The notes under the pieces are model-generated. The model made no database searches and had not been told where the DNA came from. It worked only from the letters and a program-made list of their open reading frames with translations. This document shows positions 56,636-64,000 of a stretch of DNA of 64,000 nucleotides, one piece after another. Within the stretch, counting starts at the first letter, position 1; the number at the start of each line of letters is the position of its first letter. Origin of the DNA: Mesocentrotus franciscanus (lineage: Eukaryota > Echinodermata > Echinoidea > Camarodonta > Strongylocentrotidae); NCBI GenBank assembly GCA_037976565.1, contig CP137675.1:16912992-16976991 (forward strand), given 5' to 3'. The translations under genes were made by a program, and so were the position numbers.

Positions 56636-57356
56636 GGATCAGGAACTTATGGTGTCCTCTAAATGGCAAATAAAGTTGGGTGTGGGACTTATGGTTTGCT
56701 TTAATTTGCAAATACAGTTCTTGGTGGTTTTGATTTAGAAAGTCTATATATCTATTTACAACCCCTAGAATCCCGCGGATTTTCCGTGGGTCCTGCTCTA
56801 ATGAATTATCCTTGAAATCGTGAGAAATCAATGTGAATACCAACAAAAGATAGATCGGGAACTTATGGTGTCCTCAAAATGGCAAATAAAGTTGGGTTGG
56901 GAACTTATGGTTTCCTCTAATTTGCAAATACAGTTCTTGGTGGTTTAAATTTATATATCTATTTACACCCCCTTAGAATCCGCGGATTTTCCGCGGCTCC
57001 TGCTTCTATAAAAGTAATACGCTTAATCGCCGCGAGGGGGCATGACGTCGCCGCGAGCCCATGTAGTCCTTTGTTTTTTTAATGACATCGGCAGCCGAAG
57101 TTTGTGCGCCTATCTCCTTCTAAACCGTCCCTTTGGGGTACCGGTGCACGGTGACATCGGCCGCGGGAGAGTCTACTCTATATCAAATTGGTTATGCTCC
57201 GCCCGATGTCCACCTCCGTGTCGATCATCGACGTCCAGAGCGAGTTGCGGCTTGATATTTACTCACAAATTTGGCCCCTTCCCTCGCTGCCTTTTGGATC
57301 CGCCCTGCCCCACCCGCGCCCTCTAGAATCCCGCGGATTTCCGCGGGTCCTGCTAG
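56636..57356 (+). mobile_element. Tandem units ending in a GC hairpin, Helitron-like
   Basis: Two ~200-bp units (56636-56800 and 56853-57004) share GAACTTATGGTGTCCTC and AAATACAGTTCTTGGTGGTTT. Both end in CCGCGGATTTTCCGYGG-type hairpins followed by TCCTGCT. A third terminus at 57329-57356 reads CCCGCGGATTTCCGCGGG then TCCTGCTAG. A short hairpin just before a CTAG end is the 3' signature of Helitrons; the 5' TC end is not identified. The GC-rich repeat of 42720-42945 (copy 2, 57025-57240) lies inside. Confidence 0.45.
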
Positions 57357-57829
57357 ATTGAGCTGACTTTGGCGACCACAACTTTGCGACCAAAAGGTCA
57401 ACGAACTTTTAAGACAGGTCCCATTCGAACTGCGTGTAACGGGATTGGATGGTGTCTTTGAAGACGCCCAATAAAATTAAACAATATGCATGTAAAAATT
57501 ATGGGATAATGTGGATGTTGTTTCATTTCTTCCTCATGAATACATTGATCTACTCATTGGCCTAATTATATTGCTAATTGAGGTAAAGACAGAGTTAATT
57601 ATGGACGCTTTATCTTGCTAAAGATTCATTACTATAAATTAATGCAGTTTGTTAAGTGTCAATAATTTGGTAAAAAGAAATTCGTTTTGAGGCAATCTGC
57701 ATCAAAATTCGATATCTAAGTAGCTTTTTGGTAAAGGATTTCTCATGAAATAGAAGGCAGGTAGTGTTATATTAGCCTCAAGTATAAAGGTCCCCTCCGA
57801 CAAATTTAATAAATCATGCACTAAGTGGG
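57357..57829. other. Nothing recognised
   Basis: AT-rich, featureless. Confidence 0.45.
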
Positions 57830-57834
57830 AGGGG

Positions 57835-59350
57835 GGCATGTTCAATCTCTTCTGTGGCACACGTCGACATTTCAATTTCTTAGCTTGTTACTGGAGATGA
57901 TAGTGTAGGAATTTCTCTTTTTGCTCGAATATGTCTCGCCTTGGAACAATCTTTTCTAAATTTGTGATTTATCCTCATACTCTGTAAAGATAATTTAAAA
58001 TTTTGCGGAAAATTTTCAAAAAACATGTCCATTTACAAGTCGATGTGGAACACACCTCGACATTTCATTTTCTTAGATTATTGCATGAAATGAAAGCGTT
58101 ATACTTCTGCTTTTAACTGATATATGTCATGCCTTGGAACAATCTTTTATTGAATTTCTATTTGGACAGAAATCCTAATTAATTTCCGCGACCATTCCAC
58201 AAAAGTCACCTCCGCGCACCGCATTACAACCGCATTGCCACTTAACACGCTAAAGAAGTAAAGCGCATTATTTGAATCGATGGAGGGGGGGGGTCGTTTT
58301 CAAGGCAGTGGCGGATCCAGGGGGAGGGCCCGGGGGGCCCGGGCCCCTCCTAGCAAAAAAACAGGTAAAAACACCTTTTTGTGAAAAAGAAGATGGGCCC
58401 TCCCTGCCGCCCAAGGGTGGGGGGTAACGGTGTAAAAAAATCACCCTTCCCGTAGGTAAAAAAAAATTTCGGGTGCCAAAAAAAAAAATTTGTGCTCAAT
58501 ACCCCTGGCGCCCAAGGGTGGCGGTAGAAAAAAATATTACCCTTCCCGGAGGGAAATTTTTTTTCGGGTGCTAAAATTTTTTTTTTTTGCTCACTACTGA
58601 AGATGAAAATGTAGGAATTTCTCTTTTACCGCATATATTTCTCGCCTTGGAACAATCTTTTCGAAATTTGTGATAATATCCTCAAACTCTGTAAAGATTA
58701 TTTGAAATTTTTTATAAAGATATTTCAAAAATATGTCTTTTTACAAGTCATTTTGGAACACACCTCGACATTTCATTTTCTTAGATTATTGCATGAAATG
58801 AAAGCATTATACTTCAGCTTTCAACTGATATATGTCATGCCTTGGAACAATCTTTTATTGAATTTCTATTTGGACAGAAATCCTAATTAATTTCTGCGAC
58901 CATTCCCCAAAATTCACCTCCGCGCACCGCATTGCCTCTTATTGAACACGTTAAAGAAGTAAAGCGCATTGTGGGAGCAATCGATCGAGGGGGGGGTCGT
59001 TTTTAAGGCATCCTGTGACACACGTTGACATTTCAATTTCTTAGTTTGTTACTGGAGATGAAAGTGTAGGAATTTCTCTTTTTGCTCGAATATGTCTCGC
59101 CTTGGAACAATCTTTTAGAAATTTGTGATTTATCCTCAAACTCTGTACAGATAATTTGAAATTTTGCTGAAAATTTTCAAAAAACATGTCCATTTACAAT
59201 TCGATATGGAACACACCTCGACATTTCATTTTCTCAGATTATTGCATGAAATAAAAGCGTTATACTTTTGCTTTCAACTGATATATGTCATGCCTTGGAA
59301 CAATCTTTTATTGAATTTCTATTTGGACAGAAATCTTGGTTAATTTCTGC
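57835..59350 (+). repeat. Three tandem ~455-bp satellite units
   Basis: CGACATTTCAATTTCTTAG, CTCGCCTTGGAACAATCTTTT, GGAACACACCTCGACATTTC and ATTTCTATTTGGACAGAAATC recur in the same order starting near 57861, 58600 and 59009. The middle unit lost its start to a hAT insertion. Units 1 and 2 close with CACCTCCGCGCACCGCATT and AAGTAAAGCGCATT. Non-coding. Confidence 0.85.
58306..58597 (+). mobile_element. hAT MITE, 3' truncated, in satellite unit 2
   Basis: Starts CAGTGGCGGATCCAGG and has the family's CCCTGGCGCCCAAGG and TTTCGGGTGCCAAAA, internally duplicated. It stops at GCTCACTAC without a right terminus. The truncation and internal repeat suggest rearrangement by unequal exchange in the satellite. 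Confidence 0.8.
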
Positions 59351-59575
59351 GACCATTATCTTTAATAAGTAATTCTTTGTATTGTTCTTATCTGTCTGTA
59401 AATATAACTATTTTAACTTATTAATTTTGTACATGTCTGTAGGGGACCCCACTGGAAATAAGCTCTCGAGCTTTCGTGGGTTATCCTGTTCAAGCTGACT
59501 TATTTTTGATCTGTTATTATTGTATGTGTTGGAATCTTGTCGAATAAAAATCAATCAATCAATCGACTGCGTTCG
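59351..59575 (+). mobile_element. CR1-like non-LTR retrotransposon 3' end
   Basis: GGGGACCCCACTGGAAATAAG, then CTCTCGAGCTTTCGTGGG, ending in AATAAAAATCAATCAATCAATC. A 3' untranslated hairpin-like region with a short tandem tail in place of poly-A is typical of CR1/L2 elements. 5' truncated, no RT frame. Confidence 0.75.
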
Positions 59576-59904
59576 CCCAAAATCTCCGATAAAGGGGTTT
59601 TCGCGCGACGAATTCCGACCAGAGAATTGTAAAAAAAAGGGGGTGTCTTTAAAAAGGAGGTGTTTTTACATTTTCTCTCTGTGGATTCCCTAGAAATTTA
59701 AAAAGGGGGTCATAAAATATTTTGAATATCATAGATAGGGGGGTACATTGAGCAGTGTTCCGGATTTAAGGGGGTCTTCAAGGCAGGAAAAGCCCGCGAA
59801 AACCCGCGAAAGGGGGGTTCAGAAATTTTGGCAGTCCTAACATAGGGTGCTTTCAAAGAGAGGGAACGCGTTCCCTAAATAACACTGAGTGGGGGGCCGG
59901 GCTT

Positions 59905-60045
59905 GTGACATTCTTCTCTCTCTCTCTCCCCCTCTCTCTCTTTCTGTATCTTCATCTCTCTCCACCTTCTCTCTGACTCCCACCTTTTCCTCTCTCCTTT
60001 CTTGATTCTCTCTCTCCCTCTCTCAATCTGACCATCTTTTAATCT
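59905..60045 (+). repeat. CT-rich low-complexity tract
   Basis: TCTCTCTCTCTCTCCCC-type run; the Arg/Glu-rich minus-strand frame is its translation. Confidence 0.9.
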
Positions 60046-60052
60046 ATGTGCC

Positions 60053-60587
60053 TTAAAGGTACTATTTCCCATTTGCAGGCCAAAAAAATGAAAAGGTTAA
60101 ATTCCAACGGCATTTGAAAGACAATACTACTTTAGAACTTCCCTAAAAAGGGGGCTTGAAAATGTCTTTAAGTGGGAAAATAACGACTATTAGTTGTCAA
60201 ATCGACTTAGGAGCTATAGAGCCAGTAAGTAATAGTCTGATTTTTCAGACCATTGTACCGAATGGTCGTACGTTTTATGCTGCGCAAAGATTCAATCAGT
60301 TTAATTTTGGCCATTACAAGAAGTGGGTTATTGATGTAGACAAATGCTCATGTACCCTTTACAGCTCATTTTATGTATGTTATTACCAAAGATGAAAAAG
60401 CCAGTCAGTCACTCAATAGTGTCTGACAGTGAAGTCTAGCAAGTAAACAGGTTTCCTTGCATAATTTGAATATTAGGACACTGCTAACGTTTAAATTTCA
60501 CAGATAGGACATACATGACATATTCATAATTCCTGCAAAGTTCTACAGAATTTGATGTTGGCTGCAAAAGGGACATAGTATCTTTAA
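60053..60587. mobile_element. TTAA-flanked MITE, copy 2
   Basis: Same family as 33989-34522, about 535 bp: TTAAAGGTACTATTTCCC at the left, GGGACATAGTATCTTTAA at the right, TTAA at each edge. The complement of the right end restores the left-end sequence almost exactly. The 79-codon frame inside is shared in part by copy 1 but is not a known protein. Confidence 0.9.
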
Positions 60588-61080
60588 TACCATCTGATTA
60601 TGTCTAGCTATTTTGGTTTAAAATCTAAAAGAATATTTGTTTAATATATTATTTTATAAATTTTGTAGGCAGTTATTATTTTGTGTAATGTTTTTTACAA
60701 TGTTCATTTTAATCTTATGTTTTTATGTCACAGAATTGTAAAAAAAAATCGTGCAATTCAGCCTTGGGGCTGCAATGTTAAAGACACTCAGTAGTCAGCT
60801 CAACACCGTTTGGGTGTTTACCCAATAAGAGGTGCTGTCAATCACCAGGATTAGCCTTCAGTTTTATGACCAGCAGGCCTTATGTAACGTACTGCGCTTT
60901 CCACCCATTCCCCCACAATTATTTGTATCCACCAAGTCTGGTGTCAGCGAATTGTGGCCTTCTGCACATGAAAACTGACGAGTGACTGCCTTTAATATAC
61001 CATTATTTGATGAGAGATAAAGTATCGATGGAGAATAAAGAGGCATTCACCGAATCTGACCATGAGACCAACAGTACGTC
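60588..61080. other. Possible retroelement 3' end, otherwise nothing
   Basis: GCAATTCAGCCTTGGGGCTGC near 60755 has the look of a non-LTR 3' hairpin, but there is no tail. No gene. Confidence 0.35.
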
Positions 61081-61840
61081 TTAAAGCCCAAGTCCACTCC
61101 AAAAATAACTTACTTTCAATAGAACCAGAAAAATCAGAAACCAATCAAAAAAAGTTTGACCAAAATCGGATAACTAATAAGATGACATTTTTTAATGACA
61201 TGAAAAACTTTGAAAATCACTACAAAAATTGGCAACTCACTCATGAGTCTGTGACGTATGGTCCTCACTATCCACTAATTATTTTCTGTATATTGATAAT
61301 ATAAATTTCCTATTTTCACCCTAAGAATCTTATTTCTTCACACCAGCATTCAAGTTAGATTGTTAGTAATATGTTTTTGTGTGGATGCACAAATAAAGAG
61401 TAGTCATCATGAACAAAAATTGAATTTTGATAAACTATTTATATAAAAATCAATAATTATGAAATACAATATTAAGAAAATAGTATCAATTCTTCAAAAT
61501 TCATAAAAGTTTTGGGAAATGTCATGCACGCAATATGATACAAATCATATAACCTGGGCAAAGGCATGGGAAATCAAGTTTTAGGGATAAAAAGGGAAAT
61601 TAATGGGATTAAACTATGTAAAGCAATTGATAAGTTGTGAGGACATGACGTCACAAACTGATAACCATCTTGGCAATTTGTGTTGTGATTCTCATTGTTT
61701 CATAGTTTTACATACTTTTTCAAAAATTCATAACTTTCTCATTAATTATCCGATTTTGCTCAAACTTTTTTTGATTGGTTTGTCTGATTTTCCTGCTTTT
61801 ATTGAAAGTAAGTTATTTTTGGAGTGGACTTGCCCTTTAA
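61081..61840. mobile_element. TTAA-flanked MITE with ~100-bp TIRs
   Basis: TTAAAGCCCAAGTCCACTCC then AAAAATAACTTACTTTCAAT at the left is mirrored at the right by ATTGAAAGTAAGTTATTTTT then GGAGTGGACTTGCCCTTTAA. Inverted similarity runs about 100 bp inward. 760 bp, TTAA on both edges; piggyBac- or Kolobok-like. Different family from the 535-bp MITE. Confidence 0.92.
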
Positions 61841-63624
61841 CCGAGTATTAACCACATGTTCAGATTTACGACCCAGCCAAGCATCTTGACTTGACGGCGT
61901 CTTGGGTGGGTCGGTGATAAGGATAACGAGTTGTAATTTGAATAATGTTTAATACAAAACAGTACAAACAATTTAGCTCCATCCCTTTATACACGTGAGA
62001 AGAAATTACAAAACTAAAAAGCTGATATTCGGACAAAAGGCGCCAACCCCTCTCACATAATTAGGCCTATATGCCCGTATGTCTATGATTATTAACGACG
62101 GTAAGAATAAAAATGTTAAATTTGAACCTTGACTTTGATTTAGGGCAACTCCCTTATGACATGCAATAGTTGTGTGAGATGAGGAGTTCAATCTGAATAA
62201 TGATGTGTTAATGATGTCTCGTACGCCAGAATACATGGTTGAGGGCTGGGGCTGCACAAACACCGACTTATAACAAAATGCATTGTTAGGGTATTTGAAT
62301 ATTCACCATCAATCAAACACACCATCATTATCACATTATTGCCCTTTATCATCATTTCATAATTGCCACTATACACTAACGTACAATCTCATCCATTCAC
62401 TCTTTGCCCCCCCCCCTCCTTATCTTGTTAAATGACAAACAATTCACTGCTCAATATTATTGCAAAATAAAATATGTTAAAGCTTTAATGTCTAATCATT
62501 ATGCATAAGCTTAAATGAATGAAATCTAAATTTTGTAAATGATGGGCGATAGCAAATACATGTACATTCAAGGGATACAATAATAACATAACAACAATGA
62601 CACAAATTAAAGTACTGCTATTGAAGTGATAGCCAGTTGGTAAAACTATTGCGGCTGATATCTGCCTATATAACTGTCTAGTCGAGGTACCTTTGTGGAG
62701 ATAAAAACAGTAATTTTTGTTGTAAGGATTTATGTTAATCATAATTTTTTATGTTTGTTAATCTAAATGTGATACACATTGTCAGATACATATAATATGA
62801 AATTAATTATCAATCTTTTCTATCAGCTTTGGCAAGATCAGTCTGACTTAATATATTTCGTACAGGACAAATATGTTGTCACTGCAATTACAATGTTCTA
62901 TTGTTTATTTTGTATGTTATTGTGCCATCGCTACAATAGCACGTTATGCATTAACAGGTAATCATCGACACATGATCGTGCCAGCAGCAGCTCTAGAGAG
63001 AGTTCGAAATAGGCCAAATATGCCAAATAGTTCATTGCTTCTCAGATGAATTGCTACTTTGAAATTTCGAATTTGATATTTTAAGATTTATAAACATGAA
63101 TAGAGCTGTCTATGTAATGCGAGTTTGGAAACAATAACCTCTCTATAATAATTATAACAGAATCTTAGCTTTATGGAACAACAACACTTAACATGATATT
63201 TCTCGAAAGTGCAGGCCTATAGATTGCAGAGCTAACTTAGTATGGATTATGACTTTGGCTTTATCCTCCAACTGTAACTAGTTCTTTTTCATTATTCTGC
63301 AAGACTCTTAATTTCCATTAAAAAACAGGACATCTTGGAAGTATCAATGAAAATGTTACTTCCTCTAAGATATTATATGATAAAAACTTATCAAACCAAT
63401 AATCTCATCCTCGATGTCAAAATTTAAGTACCTTGAGTGGAGCATTTTTAATAGCTTCATAAGATTTAATTTTAAAATCTGTTTTACTATCATGTGTTAG
63501 TTGAAAAAAGAAGGCAGTCAGTCCATGATACCGAGATAATTATGTTTAGCATTGTGGTCCCTTTTGCTTGGAGCTGTGAAAGGGAGCTTGTATCTGTAGT
63601 GTGTTTGTGTAATTGGGTTTTTTT
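61841..63624. other. Nothing recognised
   Basis: AT-rich sequence with no gene, RNA or named repeat; 62405-62420 is a C-rich run. Confidence 0.5.
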
Positions 63625-63740
63625 ACAGACGTGTATCAATCAGATATGATTATTTACGTCTGGGGACCGACCTTTAACGTCACCATCCGAAAGACGCGAC
63701 TCAGTTTCGAACCTGCGTCCTCGGCTGAATCAGGCTGGCT
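63625..63740. mobile_element. SINE-like fragment
   Basis: GGGGACCGACCTTTAACGTC, CCATCCGAAAGACGCG and GTTTCGAACCTGCG (box B-like) suggest a tRNA-derived SINE of a different family from the others. CTGGCTGGCTGGCTG follows. Confidence 0.5.
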
Positions 63741-64000
63741 GGCTGGCTGATGGTCCATATGAAGCATAATGTTGCAGGTAAATCAGGCTCTGCGGTCTAG
63801 AATTGGAATTTAAAGTTATGTAAACAAAAACAAAAGTAATCAATTAATAAATACTAGTGTAATCTATCTACTACTTTTATATTTCTGATACTGTCAACTC
63901 CTTTGATTGCAAAATTAATAAAGTAGAAGGTTAACAAATATTCTTTAAACATATTGAGACAAAAGCAGTTTTAGTCAGAAAAGAAAATAAATAATTAATT
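63741..64000. other. Nothing recognised
   Basis: AT-rich window end. Confidence 0.5.

Noticed and set aside
60156..60395. 79-codon frame in a TTAA MITE as a gene
   Set aside because: Lies inside a non-autonomous repeat, is only partly kept in the other copy and matches no family I know.

Overview
The window looks like a draft assembly of an intron-rich marine metazoan. It is AT-rich, has GT-AG introns, contains a run of exactly 500 N, and carries many tRNA-derived SINEs, hAT, TTAA and TA elements and CR1-like fragments. The repeat styles suggest an invertebrate deuterostome, perhaps an echinoderm such as a sea urchin; that is an impression and no marker in the window settles it. Nothing here is prokaryotic: the open frames are short and mostly accidental, and the real coding content is split into small exons.

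Region 1 (about 2.4-18.5 kb) is a nest of mobile DNA. A CR1-like reverse-transcriptase 3' end is cut in two: one half ends at 2721 and the other resumes near 18389, on the same strand. Between them lie about 15.7 kb bounded by long, collinear, diverged inverted arms (about 2722-4200 and 16633-18387). Each arm carries a five-unit, ~62-bp minisatellite. Inside, starting 100 bp from the left arm, is a three-exon THAP-domain gene on the + strand (4301-4368, 13650-13845, 14595 on). It has a nonsense codon inside the THAP domain, and its third exon is cut by a further inserted repeat. Its first intron holds another foldback-like element (5090-13158) with 1-kb inverted arms and a ~3.29-kb tandem duplication. 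I read this as a large THAP-bearing inverted-repeat transposon, now decayed. The split host element shows the insertion directly; the transposon class is inference.

Region 2 (22.2-40.0 kb) is the one clear host gene: 17 exons on the minus strand of a TRPM (melastatin) cation channel. They run from the N-terminal cysteine motif through the SLOG/melastatin homology regions to transmembrane segments S1-S2. Splice phases join cleanly at nearly every intron. Three oddities stand out: a one-base frameshift in the exon at 24395-24613, a phase mismatch between the exons at 29385-29442 and 25884-26113 that implies an unfound exon, and two decayed copies of the exon at 38980-39136 lying just upstream of it (39226-39446). 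The pore half of the channel is not visible; a 500-N gap lies beyond the last recognised exon. Introns are filled with SINEs and MITEs.

Region 3 (40-64 kb) has no recognised gene. It holds GA/CT-rich tracts, tandem arrays, TIR elements (TTAA- and TA-flanked), a Helitron-like hairpin terminus, a ~0.45-kb tandem satellite interrupted by a hAT MITE, and a CR1-like 3' end. A weak set of splice-bounded candidate exons on the minus strand (48.9-53.2 kb) includes one exon duplicated with conserved splice sites.
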